Below are positions 18,170 to 26,880 of a stretch of 64,000 nucleotides of DNA, one piece after another. The notes beneath the pieces were generated by a model. That model was not told where the DNA came from, ran no database searches, and saw only the letters and a list, made by a program, of their open reading frames with translations. The DNA comes from Pararhizobium sp. GTDB taxonomy: Bacteria; Pseudomonadota; Alphaproteobacteria; Rhizobiales; Rhizobiaceae. The translations under genes and the position numbers were made by a program. The first letter of the stretch is position 1; each line of letters starts with the position of its first letter. The DNA lies in the NCBI GenBank assembly GCA_030655075.1, contig JAURWE010000024.1:248001-312000 (forward strand), read 5' to 3'.

Positions 18170-18633
18170 AGATGTCCGAGCTGTATCCCGATCAGGTCAA
18201 AACCATCACCGGCAGCGTCACCTTCAGCGCAGACGACATCATCGCCTTCGCCACGAAATTCGATCCTCAGCCCTTTCATCTTGATGCCGAGGCGGCCAGC
18301 CACTCGCTCTTCGGCGGCCTCTGCGCCTCCGGCTGGCACACCTGCGCCGGCTGGATGAAATGTTTCGTGCCCTACTGGATATCAGAGAGCAAACGCCTGG
18401 TGACACAGGGCATCGCACCGCCGAAACTCGGTCCCTCGCCCGGTTTCAAGAACTTGCGCTGGTTGAAACCGGTCTTTGCCGGCGACACCATCACCTATGC
18501 GGTGACGCTGCTGTCATCGCGTGAGCTGGAATCCCGGCCCGGCTGGATTCTGAACACGATTGCTTGCGAAGGCGAGAACCAGCACGGCGAGACCGTCATC
18601 CGCTTCGAAAGCACGGTGCTGGAGTTTACTTGA
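18166..18633 (+). CDS. MaoC-like hotdog dehydratase (second of a tandem pair)
   Basis: 155 residues from the ATG at 18166, which overlaps the TGA of the first maoC gene. The core DIIAFATKFDPQPFHLDAE and FGGLCASGWHTCAGWM is clearly paralogous to its neighbour, sharing FDPQP-x-HL and ASGWHT. It has an insertion before KNLRWLKPVFAGDTITY. The earlier in-frame starts (from 17971) lie inside the first gene. The pair probably arose by duplication and may act as a heterodimer (inference). Confidence 0.88.
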   Translation: MKMSELYPDQVKTITGSVTFSADDIIAFATKFDPQPFHLDAEAASHSLFGGLCASGWHTCAGWMKCFVPYWISESKRLVTQGIAPPKLGPSPGFKNLRWLKPVFAGDTITYAVTLLSSRELESRPGWILNTIACEGENQHGETVIRFESTVLEFT

Positions 18634-18645
18634 CGCCCGACGACA

Positions 18646-19200
18646 TCAGTGCCCGGCAAACTCGATTAGCGTGCGCACCTCGACACCGAGCGCCTCCAGC
18701 TTGGCCCGGCCGCCGAGTTCCGGCAGGTCGATGACGAAGCAGGCGGCGACAATGTCGGCGCCCATCTGCCGCAACAGCTTGACCGCACCTTCGGCCGTGC
18801 CGCCGGTGGCAATCAGATCATCGACCAGAACGATCTTCTCGCCAGGCTTGATGGCATCGCGATGCATCTCCATCTCGTCGACGCCGTATTCGAGACTGTA
18901 GGCGATGCGCACGGTGTCATGCGGCAGCTTGCCCTTCTTGCGGATCGGCACGAAACCCGCCGACAGCTGATGCGCGATCGCCCCGCCGATGATGAAGCCG
19001 CGCGCCTCGATGCCGGCGCTCTTGTCGATTTTCGTACCCGCAAACGGATGCACCAGCTCGTCGATCGCCCGCCGGAATGCCCGCGGATTGCCCAAGAGCG
19101 TGGTGATGTCGCGAAACATGATCCCGGGCTTCGGATAGTCCGGAATGTTGCGGATGGAGGCGATCAGTTCGGTCTGCAGATTGGAGGTCATGAGTTTCAT
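18646..19200 (-). CDS. apt: Adenine phosphoribosyltransferase
   Basis: 184 residues (ATG at 19200; an ATG at 19191 is an equally good start and neither has a strong ribosome site). Apt salvages adenine with PRPP to give AMP. Seen: [20 protein letters not shown], the adenine-binding loop [16 protein letters not shown], and the PRPP motif [17 protein letters not shown]. The gene is convergent with the second maoC gene (12-base gap). Confidence 0.96.
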   Translation of the reverse strand: MKLMTSNLQTELIASIRNIPDYPKPGIMFRDITTLLGNPRAFRRAIDELVHPFAGTKIDKSAGIEARGFIIGGAIAHQLSAGFVPIRKKGKLPHDTVRIAYSLEYGVDEMEMHRDAIKPGEKIVLVDDLIATGGTAEGAVKLLRQMGADIVAACFVIDLPELGGRAKLEALGVEVRTLIEFAGH

Positions 19201-19361
19201 TCAGTCAGAGGGTGATTTTCCGGCACCTTGGTCTGTCGATGCCGCTTTGTCTACTGCATTCGGGAAATCGGAATACTGGACAAAACGGGGGTCCCATGCG
19301 AGAAATACGAACATACAAAGACCCCTTATAGACCCCTGTTGCGAGGCCGAAGGACAAGCCG

Positions 19362-19715
19362 ATGACACCGCAGGTGAAAATCTCAGATGTGGCGATCTGG
19401 ATCAAACATGTCGAAAGCCCGGAATTGCAGGAGCGCCTGCGGCAGCTCCGGGACGAGGAATATATCAACCTCGAAACGGACGGCGTTGTCGGCCGCTGGA
19501 AACGCATGCGAACGGGCAGCGACGGCCGGCCGACCGAGGCGATCAAGCCGGATGGCTCGATGAAGGATGTCTGGCGGGACTGGTACAAGAACCGGCGGGG
19601 CGAGGTTGTGCCGGTCCGGGACGTCAGACTGGCAGACGACTATCTCTCAAACATTTCGACGCTGTTTCCGGAATGGGACAGCAAGGAGGACGAGGACGCC
19701 TTTCGTGATCTGTGA
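19362..19715 (+). CDS. Unknown protein, candidate antitoxin partner of the PemK-like toxin
   Basis: 117 residues, ATG at 19362 with GAAGGA upstream. No known antitoxin DNA-binding fold (AbrB, RHH, HTH) is recognisable. The N-terminal half has a helical charged stretch (ESPELQERLRQLRDEEYI), the middle is basic (GRWKRMRTGSDGRP), and the C-terminus is strongly acidic and aromatic (FPEWDSKEDEDAFRDL), as in antitoxin tails that mask a MazF-type toxin. Its last 11 bases overlap the toxin gene. The antitoxin role is inferred from this context alone. Confidence 0.6.
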   Translation: MTPQVKISDVAIWIKHVESPELQERLRQLRDEEYINLETDGVVGRWKRMRTGSDGRPTEAIKPDGSMKDVWRDWYKNRRGEVVPVRDVRLADDYLSNISTLFPEWDSKEDEDAFRDL

Positions 19716-20037
19716 ACGGTACCAGACCATCGTCGTCCCCCTCCCGTTCTCGGACGTGCCCGTCCTGAAGCGCCGACCCGCCGTGGTTCTGTCGGGACCG
19801 GGTTTCAACAGCCAGAACAATGCGACCGTGGTGGCGATGATCACGACGGCCAAGGAAACAAGCTGGCCGAGCGACATCAGCATCGCTGACCTCGATACGG
19901 CCAACCTGCCGAAACAATGCGTCGTACGGTGGCGCCTCGCCAGCATTCCCAACACGCTGATCCTGCGCAAGCTGGGCCAGCTCGGCCCGCTTGATCGGCT
20001 AGCCTGCGAACGCGAATTCGCCAATATGCTTCTCTGA
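19705..20037 (+). CDS. PemK/MazF-like toxin (mRNA interferase family)
   Basis: 110 residues from a GTG at 19705, the only plausible in-frame start; AAGGAGG lies about 15 bases upstream, inside the preceding gene. The family pattern is visible: VVPLPFSDVPVLKRRPAVVL, then a variable loop, VVAMITTAKETSWPSDI, and CVVRWRLASIPNTLILRKLG. MazF/PemK proteins are ribosome-independent endoribonucleases. The gene overlaps the preceding unknown gene, the usual toxin-antitoxin design. A bidirectional-looking terminator follows. Confidence 0.82.
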   Translation: MICERYQTIVVPLPFSDVPVLKRRPAVVLSGPGFNSQNNATVVAMITTAKETSWPSDISIADLDTANLPKQCVVRWRLASIPNTLILRKLGQLGPLDRLACEREFANMLL

Positions 20038-20057
20038 CGACGTCACCGTGCGCCAAC

Positions 20058-20081
20058 AAAAAAAGGCGGCCGAAGCCGCCT
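20058..20081 (-). terminator. Terminator between the PemK gene and the bc1 operon
   Basis: AGGCGGC-CGAA-GCCGCCT at 20064-20081 preceded by seven A residues (T run on the minus strand). It ends the convergent petABC transcript; a short TTT on the plus side may also help the toxin operon. Confidence 0.85.
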
Positions 20082-20103
20082 TTGATACTTTACCAGAAAC
20101 GGA

Positions 20104-20985
20104 TCAGTGTTCCTTGTTGGCGTAGATCGACTTCTTGGTCAGGTAGATCAGGCCGGTGAAGATCACCAGGAAGATCAGGACCATGAAGCCCGTGCGCTTG
20201 CGCTCTTCGAGGTGCGGCTCTGCGGCCCACATCAAGAACGCGGAAATGTCGCGCGAATACTGCTCCACCGTCTGCGGCGAACCGTCGTCATAGGTGACCT
20301 GATCGTCGGCCAATGGCTTGGCCATCGCCAGCGACATCGACGCGTTGAAATGCGGGTTGAAATGCGTGCCCTCCGGGACCGTAATCCCCTCCGGCGGCTC
20401 CTGGTAACCGGTCAGCAGCGAATGGATATAGTCCGGTCCGCCTTCCTGATACTGGGTAAAGATATCGAAGATGAAGGTCGGGAAGCCGCGCTCGACGCCG
20501 CGTGCCTTGGCCAGCAGCGACATATCCGGCGGTGCCGCACCATTGTTGCTGGCTGCAGCCGCTTCGTCATTGGCGTAAGGCGACGGGAAGTGATCGGACG
20601 GAACGGCCTTGCGGGTGTACATTTCACCTTCGCCGTTCGGGCCGTCCTGAACTTCATAGTTGGCCGCAAACGTCTTCACCTGAGCTTCGGAGTAACCGAG
20701 GCCTTCCAGCGTGCGGAAGGACACCAGCTTCATCGAGTGGCAGGCGGAACAGACTTCCGTATACACCTTCAGGCCGCGCTGCAGCTGACCCTTGTCGTAA
20801 TGACCGAAGGGACCGGCAAAGCTCCAGTCCATTTCCTCAGGCTTCAGGATCGGAAAGTGCGCGTTGGCGACGGCGTGCTCGGTCGCTTCCTTCAGATCAT
20901 GGGCTTCTTCGGCAGCATAGACTGCACTGCCGAGGACACCGGTGACGACTGCGAGCGACAGGATGCTTGTGACAAGCTTTTTCAT
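20104..20985 (-). CDS. petC: Cytochrome c1 of the bc1 complex
   Basis: 293 residues: signal peptide (about 1-24, ending VYAAE), a heme c attachment motif CSACH at residues 79-83, the cytochrome c1 fold (WSFAGPFGHYDKGQLQRGLKV, HFNPHFNASMSLAMAKPL with the likely Met ligand), and a C-terminal membrane anchor (about 264-283, FMVLIFLVIFTGLIYLT). It takes electrons from the Rieske protein and passes them to soluble or membrane cytochrome c. It is the last gene of the petABC operon and is followed by a terminator. Confidence 0.96.
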   Translation of the reverse strand: MKKLVTSILSLAVVTGVLGSAVYAAEEAHDLKEATEHAVANAHFPILKPEEMDWSFAGPFGHYDKGQLQRGLKVYTEVCSACHSMKLVSFRTLEGLGYSEAQVKTFAANYEVQDGPNGEGEMYTRKAVPSDHFPSPYANDEAAAASNNGAAPPDMSLLAKARGVERGFPTFIFDIFTQYQEGGPDYIHSLLTGYQEPPEGITVPEGTHFNPHFNASMSLAMAKPLADDQVTYDDGSPQTVEQYSRDISAFLMWAAEPHLEERKRTGFMVLIFLVIFTGLIYLTKKSIYANKEH

Positions 20986-21009
20986 GGGTTCAGTTCCTCT
21001 CAGCCGCGC

Positions 21010-22266
21010 TCAGGTCTTGTTCTTCTTCGCCAGAACCGCTTCCGTGATCGAATTCGGAATGCGCTTCGGCGTTTCGATCAGGCCGAGAACCGGCATGATG
21101 ATGATGAAGAACGCGAAATAGTAGAACGTGCCAATCTGCGCCATCAGCGTGTAGAGATCGGTCGGGGCACGCGACCCGAGCCAGCCGAGCAGAATGGCGT
21201 TGGCCACGAACAGCCAGTAGAACAGCTTGTACCATGGGCGATAGACCGCCGAGCGAACCTTCGACGTATCGAGCCAAGGCAGGAAGAACAGGATGATGAT
21301 CGAGCCGAACATCACCAGAACGCCGCCAAGCTTGGAGTCGATCGGGCCGACGTTGAAGGTGATGGCGCGCAGCATGGCGTAGAACGGCAGATAGTACCAT
21401 TCCGGAACGATATGCGCCGGTGTCTTCAGCGGATTGGCCATGATGTAGTTGTCAGGATGGCCGAGATAGTTCGGCATGTAGAAGACGAACCAGGCATAGA
21501 CGATCAGGAACACCGAGACGCCAAGCGCATCCTTCATCGTTGCGTAGGGCGTGAAGGGAACGGTATCTGTCTTCGACTTGACTTCGACGCCGGTCGGATT
21601 GGTCTGGCCGGTGACGTGCAGGGCCCAGATGTGCAGGACGACAACGCCGGCGATCATGAAGGGCAGCAGGTAATGCAGCGAGAAGAAGCGGTTGAGCGTC
21701 GGCTGGTCGACGGCAAAGCCGCCGAGCAGGAACTGCTGCAGCCATTCGCCGACCAGCGGGAAGGCCGAGAAGAAGCCGGTGATAACCGTCGCACCCCAGA
21801 AGGACATCTGGCCCCAGGGCAGAACGTAGCCCATGAAACCGGTCGCCATCATCAGGAGATAGATGACAACGCCGAGGATCCAGAGGATTTCGCGCGGCGC
21901 CTTGTACGAACCGTAATAAAGGCCGCGGGCAATGTGGAGGTAGACGGCGATGAAGAAGAACGACGCGCCGTTGGCGTGCATGTAGCGCAGCAGCCAGCCG
22001 TGATTGACGTCACGGGTAATCTTTTCGACCGAGTTGAACGCGACAGAGACTTCCGCCGCATAATGCATGGCCAAAACGACGCCGGTCAGGATCTGCACGA
22101 TCAGCATCACCGAAAGCATGGCACCGAACGTATAGGCATAGTTCAGGTTGCGCGGCACGGGATAGGAAATGAAGCTGTCATGGATCATGCGCGGCAGCGG
22201 AAGCCGCGAGTCGACCCATTTCTCGATGCCGGTTGACGGCTGGTAGGTTGAATGATCCCCACTCAT
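21010..22266 (-). CDS. petB: Cytochrome b of the bc1 complex
   Basis: 418 residues from the ATG at 22266; longer frames upstream run through the Rieske gene antisense context and are rejected. Eight or so membrane helices, the b-heme segments ([19 protein letters not shown] and [20 protein letters not shown]), and the quinol-site [12 protein letters not shown] are visible. It is the quinol-oxidising, proton-translocating core of complex III. It starts 14 bases after the Rieske stop and is followed 24 bases later by cytochrome c1. Confidence 0.97.
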   Translation of the reverse strand: MSGDHSTYQPSTGIEKWVDSRLPLPRMIHDSFISYPVPRNLNYAYTFGAMLSVMLIVQILTGVVLAMHYAAEVSVAFNSVEKITRDVNHGWLLRYMHANGASFFFIAVYLHIARGLYYGSYKAPREILWILGVVIYLLMMATGFMGYVLPWGQMSFWGATVITGFFSAFPLVGEWLQQFLLGGFAVDQPTLNRFFSLHYLLPFMIAGVVVLHIWALHVTGQTNPTGVEVKSKTDTVPFTPYATMKDALGVSVFLIVYAWFVFYMPNYLGHPDNYIMANPLKTPAHIVPEWYYLPFYAMLRAITFNVGPIDSKLGGVLVMFGSIIILFFLPWLDTSKVRSAVYRPWYKLFYWLFVANAILLGWLGSRAPTDLYTLMAQIGTFYYFAFFIIIMPVLGLIETPKRIPNSITEAVLAKKNKT

Positions 22267-22280
22267 AATCTGTACTCCCC

Positions 22281-22859
22281 TCAACCGATCTTGATGACTG
22301 TATCGGACACGAACGAGAAGGTCGGCACCGGAAGATTTTCGGGCGCTGGACCTTTGCGAATTCGGCCGGCCGTATCGTAGGCCGAACCATGGCAGGGACA
22401 GAACCAACCGTTATATTCACCGGCCTGGCCGAGCGGCACGCAACCGAGATGCGTGCACGAACCGATCATGACGATCCAGTTTTCCTTGCCCTTGCCGGCG
22501 GAGCGGTCGAGGTCCGTCGCCTGCGCGTCGGCCGGAAGGTTGGCGTTGCGGGCGACCGGATCCTTCAGATCGGTCAGCGCCACGGCATTGGCTTCTTCGA
22601 GTTCCTTGGGCGTGCGATTGCGAATGAACACGGGCTTTCCGCGCCATTTCACCGTCAGTGACATACCGGGCTGCAGGCTCGACACATCGACTTCGATGGA
22701 GGCCAGCGCCAGCGTCGACGCATCCGGCCGCATCTGATCGATGAACGGCCAGACAACGGCAGCGGCACCGACAACACCGGCCATGCCGGTGGTCAGATAC
22801 AGGAAATCACGGCGAGTGGGCTCGCCAGAGGTTTCGCTTGAAATATCGTGTTCGCTCAC
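22281..22859 (-). CDS. petA: Ubiquinol-cytochrome c reductase Rieske iron-sulfur protein
   Basis: 192 residues from a GTG at 22859, with AGAGGA about a dozen bases upstream. The N-terminus has a twin-Arg-type sequence ([11 protein letters not shown]) and one membrane anchor (about 22-40). The 2Fe-2S cluster boxes are CTHLGC (135-140) and CPCHGS (154-159). It is the first gene of petABC and carries electrons from ubiquinol to cytochrome c1. Confidence 0.97.
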   Translation of the reverse strand: MSEHDISSETSGEPTRRDFLYLTTGMAGVVGAAAVVWPFIDQMRPDASTLALASIEVDVSSLQPGMSLTVKWRGKPVFIRNRTPKELEEANAVALTDLKDPVARNANLPADAQATDLDRSAGKGKENWIVMIGSCTHLGCVPLGQAGEYNGWFCPCHGSAYDTAGRIRKGPAPENLPVPTFSFVSDTVIKIG

Positions 22860-23257
22860 GGCTAAACCATCCTCTCACGCAAAGTTTGCGGAACCCGCAA
22901 TGTCCCTTGAACCGGCAAAAACAAGACGCAACTGATCCATAGATTCCCCGGTAATCGGCCGGGTTCTAAGCTTGATCGCAAATTATGTCCAGCCTTGGCA
23001 AGGGCATGTGGGCACAATGTCGCGGGAAAACTGCAAGGCTCATTCGTCATTCAAGAAATGAGATCGCAGGCGGAGAAGAAATGCAACAGGCAGGGCTGTA
23101 AAAACAGGCCGGAAACAGACGAAAACGCAGCAACACGGGGCCGCTTCCGGGTGTATTTTCAGGAGAGCCATCTGTCCCTCCGCAGCAGGCAGAACCTTCC
23201 GGATAGCTGGACTTGGGGCGCTTTCGCCGCACCCTCCTGTCCCGTCGTCAGAGCACG
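22860..23257. other. 398-base region upstream of petA
   Basis: No gene is supported. It must hold the pet operon promoter on the minus strand, but I could not pick a convincing -35/-10 pair. An inverted repeat CCCCGGTAATCGGCCGGG lies near 22947-22964. Confidence 0.5.
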
Positions 23258-25126
23258 TTACTCGGCAGCCTCGTCGCGGCCGATGAAACCGCCGGACTGG
23301 CGGGCCCAGAGCTGCGCATAAAGCCCGCCCCTGGCCACCAGTTCCGCATGCGTGCCGTCCTCGATGATGGCGCCCTTGTCCATGACAACGAGCCGGTCGA
23401 GTGCGGCGATGGTCGAGAGCCGGTGGGCAATAGCCAGAACCGTCTTGCCCTGCATCAGCCGGTCGAGATTGGACTGGATGGCAGCTTCCACCTCCGAATC
23501 CAGCGCCGAGGTCGCCTCGTCGAGCACGAGGATGGGTGCGTCCTTGAGCATGACGCGCGCGATGGCGATGCGCTGGCGCTGACCACCCGAGAGCTTGACG
23601 CCGCGCTCGCCGACATGGGCATCGAAACTCTTGCGGCCGCGCTGGTCCTGCAGCGTCTCGACGAATTCCCAGGCCTCGGCCTTCTTCACCGCCTCGATCA
23701 GCATTGCCTCATCGGCGTCCGGCCGCCCGAACAGGATGTTTTCGCGGATCGAGCGATGCAGCAGCGACGTATCCTGGCTGACCATGCCGATCTGGCCGCG
23801 CAAGGATTCCTGCGTCACACCGGCAATGTTCTGGCCGTCGATCAGAATGTGCCCGCCTTCCAGATCGTAGAACCGCAGCAGCAGATTGACGAGCGTCGAC
23901 TTGCCAGCACCCGAGCGGCCGACAATGCCGACCTTCTCGCCCGGCCGGATGATGAGCGACAGGTCGTCGATGACGCCGGAACCCTTGCCGTAGTGAAAGC
24001 GAATGTTCTCGAAGCGGATTTCCGGCTTCGTGATCGACAGGCGCGGCGCACCATGCACGTCGGTCAACCCGATCGGCTGGGCGATCAGTTCTGCGGAATT
24101 CTGGATCGTGCCGATGTTGCGCATCATCGAATTGAACTGCGTCATCATCCGGCCGAGCAGCATGTTGAGCCGCAACACCAGCGCCAGCGTGAAGGCGACT
24201 GCGCCGGAACTGATCTGCCCCATCAGCCAGAGATGGATGGCAAAGGCGCCGATGCCAGAAATCATCAGACCCGACAGCATGGCCAGCGACACGCGCACGC
24301 CGGTGAGATAACGCGTGAACGGAATGACCGCATCCTGGAACCGGTCGAAGCCGCTGCGGATGTAGCGGTCGTTCTCGTCATCGCGGCCAAACAGCTTGAG
24401 CGTCTGGATGTTGGAATAGGCGTCGACCAGCCGGCCGTTGAGCATGGAGGAGGCTTCCGCCGTCTCGCGCGCATGTTTGCGGATGCGCGGCACGAAATAG
24501 CGCGCCAGCAGGCCAAAAACGGCAATCCAGAAGGCGACGAAGGCAGCCAGCCGCCAGTCGAGCTGCGCCACCAGCGCCATAGTGGTGAACGTATAGATCA
24601 CCACGAACCAGGCGACCTGCAGCATGGCGACGGTGAAATCCCCGGTCGCCTGCCCCGCCGACCAGACCTTGGTGACGATGCGGCCGGAAAAATCGTTCTG
24701 GAAGAAGGAGACGCTCTGGCGCGCCACATGTGCATAGGCCTGCCAGCGCACCAGGTTGAAGAAGCCCGGAACGATGGTCTGCTCCTCCACCAGCGCCGAC
24801 AGCGCCACGGCCAGAAACCGGAACACCAGCACGACCAGCAGCATGAAGACGAGCTCCGGCCCATGGGCATCGATCAGCCCGCTCCAGCCGAGGCTCGGTT
24901 GCACCGCATCCAGCACATCGACCAGCCGTCCGACGAAATAGAACAGCCCGGCCTCGAGCATGGCGACAAGCCCGCCGAGCACCAGCATCGCCGCGAACGC
25001 CCATTTCGCCTGGCCCACATAGAACCACATGAACGCCAGCACACCCTTCGGCGGCTGCAGCACCTCGCGCTTGGCAAAGGGCTCAATCCAATTTTCGAAT
25101 GTGGTGACAATGGCGCGCAGGATCAT
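23258..25126 (-). CDS. ABC exporter half-transporter (permease fused to ATPase)
   Basis: 622 residues. Six membrane helices in the first 330 residues, then an ATPase with Walker A GRSGAGKSTLVNLLL, Q-loop region QIGMVSQDTSLLHRSI, signature LSGGQRQRIAIARV, Walker B PILVLDEATSALD and the H-loop AHRLS. It belongs to the MsbA/multidrug/lipid exporter class and should work as a homodimer or with its paralogue at 26867-28729, which shares a nearly identical nucleotide-binding domain. Substrate unknown. The start MILRAIVTTFENWIEPF resembles that of the paralogue (MFGWFESRLDPY). Confidence 0.93.
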   Translation of the reverse strand: MILRAIVTTFENWIEPFAKREVLQPPKGVLAFMWFYVGQAKWAFAAMLVLGGLVAMLEAGLFYFVGRLVDVLDAVQPSLGWSGLIDAHGPELVFMLLVVLVFRFLAVALSALVEEQTIVPGFFNLVRWQAYAHVARQSVSFFQNDFSGRIVTKVWSAGQATGDFTVAMLQVAWFVVIYTFTTMALVAQLDWRLAAFVAFWIAVFGLLARYFVPRIRKHARETAEASSMLNGRLVDAYSNIQTLKLFGRDDENDRYIRSGFDRFQDAVIPFTRYLTGVRVSLAMLSGLMISGIGAFAIHLWLMGQISSGAVAFTLALVLRLNMLLGRMMTQFNSMMRNIGTIQNSAELIAQPIGLTDVHGAPRLSITKPEIRFENIRFHYGKGSGVIDDLSLIIRPGEKVGIVGRSGAGKSTLVNLLLRFYDLEGGHILIDGQNIAGVTQESLRGQIGMVSQDTSLLHRSIRENILFGRPDADEAMLIEAVKKAEAWEFVETLQDQRGRKSFDAHVGERGVKLSGGQRQRIAIARVMLKDAPILVLDEATSALDSEVEAAIQSNLDRLMQGKTVLAIAHRLSTIAALDRLVVMDKGAIIEDGTHAELVARGGLYAQLWARQSGGFIGRDEAAE

Positions 25127-25264
25127 GCCCCCGATATAGGCGGATTCGCCGCCGGGGCAATGCGGATTCAGGCGGGAATGGTTGCAATCCGGATTACAAA
25201 TGCGTCATATTTCGAATGCGCTAATATAGCGTTAGACGATGTCCCGCGTCGCTAAACCGAACCC

Positions 25265-25292
25265 TTGTAAAATTGTGACTTATAAATTACAA
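25265..25292. promoter_or_regulatory. Candidate autoregulatory operator of the 25.3-kb toxin-antitoxin pair
   Basis: TTGTAA (25265-25270) and TTACAA (25287-25292) form an inverted repeat ending on the toxin ATG, with AT-rich sequence between. Another short palindrome, GCTA-ATA-TAGC, lies at about 25219-25229. Autorepression by the HTH antitoxin is typical for this class. Confidence 0.45.
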
Positions 25293-25597
25293 TGATCGAA
25301 ATCAGGCAGACTGAGATCTTTCGCACCTGGGAGCTCAAGCTGAAGGATACACGCGCCAGAGCAGCGATAGCGGCACGGCTTGCGCGCCTGTCCTTTGGTT
25401 TGGCAGGCGACCTTGAATATGTTGGCGATGGCGTCAGCGAACTGAGAATTCACCACGGGCCGGGGTACCGGGTCTATTTCCTGCGCCACGGCGACCGCAT
25501 CGTCATTCTTCTCTGCGGCGGAGACAAAGGATCCCAAACCCGCGATATCGAACGGGCGAAAATACTCGCCAAGCTTTGGAAAGATCACGATGACTGA
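25292..25597 (+). CDS. RelE/ParE-superfamily toxin (HigB-like addiction module killer protein)
   Basis: 101 residues. The pattern IRQTEIFRTWELKLKDTRAR, ELRIHHGPGYRVYFLRHGDR and LLCGGDKGSQTRDIERAK is characteristic of the COG3657-type killer proteins, small RNases of the RelE fold. The downstream gene overlaps by eight bases and encodes the usual HTH antidote. Toxin-first order is normal for HigBA-like modules. Confidence 0.9.
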   Translation: MIEIRQTEIFRTWELKLKDTRARAAIAARLARLSFGLAGDLEYVGDGVSELRIHHGPGYRVYFLRHGDRIVILLCGGDKGSQTRDIERAKILAKLWKDHDD

Positions 25598-25880
25598 AAA
25601 ACTGTCTGCCTACGATCCGGCCGAAGCACTGATCAACGCAGAGGCGATCAACCATTTCATGGCAGATGCATTCGAAAGCGGCGATGCCGGCTATATCGCC
25701 CACGCGCTCGGCATCGTCGCTCGGGCAAAGGGCATGTCCAAGATCTCGGGAGAAACCGGCCTTGCCCGTGAGGCGCTGTATCGGTCATTCGCGCCAAACG
25801 GAAATCCAACGTTGAAATCGACCTTGGCGGTTATGAAATCCCTCGGCCTCGAACTGACCACCAAGCAGATCGAAAGATAG
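25590..25880 (+). CDS. Addiction module antidote protein (HigA-like HTH)
   Basis: 96 residues, ATG at 25590 inside the toxin gene's 3' end. The sequence AEALINAEAINHFMADAFES, ALGIVARAKGMSKISGETGL and REALYRSFAPNGNPTL is typical of COG3636 antidotes with an XRE-like helix-turn-helix. It should neutralise the upstream toxin and repress the operon. Confidence 0.9.
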   Translation: MTEKLSAYDPAEALINAEAINHFMADAFESGDAGYIAHALGIVARAKGMSKISGETGLAREALYRSFAPNGNPTLKSTLAVMKSLGLELTTKQIER

Positions 25881-25913
25881 CAGCCGGTGCAAGCGCCCGG
25901 CCGCGCAAATACC

Positions 25914-26147
25914 TTATACCTTCCCCTCGACCGCCGCCCGAAGCGTGTCGTTGATCCGCTCCTGCCAGCCGGGCCCGTCGGCCTGAAAGTGCTCCAGAAC
26001 GGCGCGGTCGAGCTTCAGCGAAACCATTTCCTTGCCTTCGGGAACAGCTTTGCGCTCGATGATTGGAACGGTGACTTTCTTGGCAGGCTTGAAAAGCGCT
26101 TCGGCAGCGTCGAGCGCGCTTACCGGTCGGCGGGGGGTGGAGGCCAT
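25914..26147 (-). CDS. BrnA-like antitoxin without a partner
   Basis: 77 residues. The C-terminal half MVSLKLDRAVLEHFQADG followed by PGWQERINDTLR is the ribbon-helix-helix signature of BrnA antitoxins. BrnA is normally encoded just downstream of the toxin gene brnT, but the next gene upstream on this strand is the ParE remnant and no BrnT ORF is present. It is therefore an orphan that may act as a repressor or a stray antitoxin. Confidence 0.8.
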   Translation of the reverse strand: MASTPRRPVSALDAAEALFKPAKKVTVPIIERKAVPEGKEMVSLKLDRAVLEHFQADGPGWQERINDTLRAAVEGKV

Positions 26148-26202
26148 GGTGGTTCCTTTGTTTGAAATCAGTGGTGGTTTGCAGGTTGTTCAGCGAGAAA
26201 TC

Positions 26203-26523
26203 TCAAATTTCGTCCGTATCGAAAATCCGCTCGATGTCCCGCCGCCCGTGCAAAAGCCTCAAAACCGTTATCCGATCTTGGCCCGTAAGATAATAGGCGC
26301 GCATGATATCGAATCCGGCAATCGGCCAGGAGCGGAGACCCGCCAAACGGGGGTTGCCCAAATATTTGGGAGAACCAGCATTCGGGCCGTCACCAATAGA
26401 CGTCATCGTTTGCCGGACAGCAGCCAGAAATCGTTCCGCCAGATCAGTGCCGGCAATGTCGCTGTAGTAAGAAAACTGACGCAAGATATCGGCTCAAGCG
26501 GCTGGAAAGATAACCAACTTCAC
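26203..26523 (-). pseudogene. parE: parE toxin gene interrupted by an in-frame TGA
   Basis: Reading from a GTG at 26523 that overlaps the parD stop (GTGA), the frame gives VKLVIFPAA, then TGA (26494-26496), then ADILRQFSYYSDIAG and a normal ParE body through YYLTGQDRITVLRLLHGRRD. The GTGA overlap and the continuity of ParE-like sequence on both sides show that the stop is a nonsense mutation at codon 10. A 93-codon ORF can restart at a TTG at 26484 but would lack the first strand and has no ribosome site. Either a dead toxin, weak restart product, or a sequencing error. Confidence 0.75.
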
Positions 26524-26792
26524 CGTGACTTTTTCGCCTCCGGCTGTTTCGAAAGCAAGGCATTGGCCTCGCTTTTCAGCGCGGTCCAGAATTCAGGTGT
26601 GACAGTCTCGGCCTCGCCAGATGCCAGCCCTTCCAACAACAGGGCTTCCAGACGCGCGTCCTTTTCCTTTTCCTGAGCCTCCCTGAGAAGACTGCGGAAA
26701 TACTCGCTGACATTGCCGTAGCCTTTGCTGGCAATCTGCGAATCGACAAAGGACTTCAAGGAATCCGGCAGCGAAATCGTTACGGTTGTCAT
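26520..26792 (-). CDS. parD: ParD-like antitoxin
   Basis: 90 residues. The N-terminal ribbon-helix-helix MTTVTISLPDSLKSFVDSQI and YGNVSEYFRSLLREAQEKEK are classic ParD. The C-terminal region (about 55-90) would bind ParE. Its stop overlaps the start of the broken parE gene. If the toxin is inactive, this antitoxin may persist as a repressor or to counter homologous toxins. Confidence 0.88.
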   Translation of the reverse strand: MTTVTISLPDSLKSFVDSQIASKGYGNVSEYFRSLLREAQEKEKDARLEALLLEGLASGEAETVTPEFWTALKSEANALLSKQPEAKKSR

Positions 26793-26859
26793 GATCGCGT
26801 ATCCTATAGGCTCTCACGAGGATAGCATGGGTTATGAACAGTTCTCAATAGATAAGAAA

Positions 26860-26880
26860 AGGCGGCCTATTCGGCCGCCT
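26860..26880 (-). terminator. Terminator overlapping the stop of the second ABC exporter
   Basis: AGGCGGCC-TATTC-GGCCGCCT with an A-rich flank (T run on the minus strand). The TAG stop of the ABC gene lies in the loop. Confidence 0.8.

Noticed and set aside
20107..22236. 709-codon plus-strand ORF over the bc1 operon
   Set aside because: Antisense to petC and petB; composition of a shadow.
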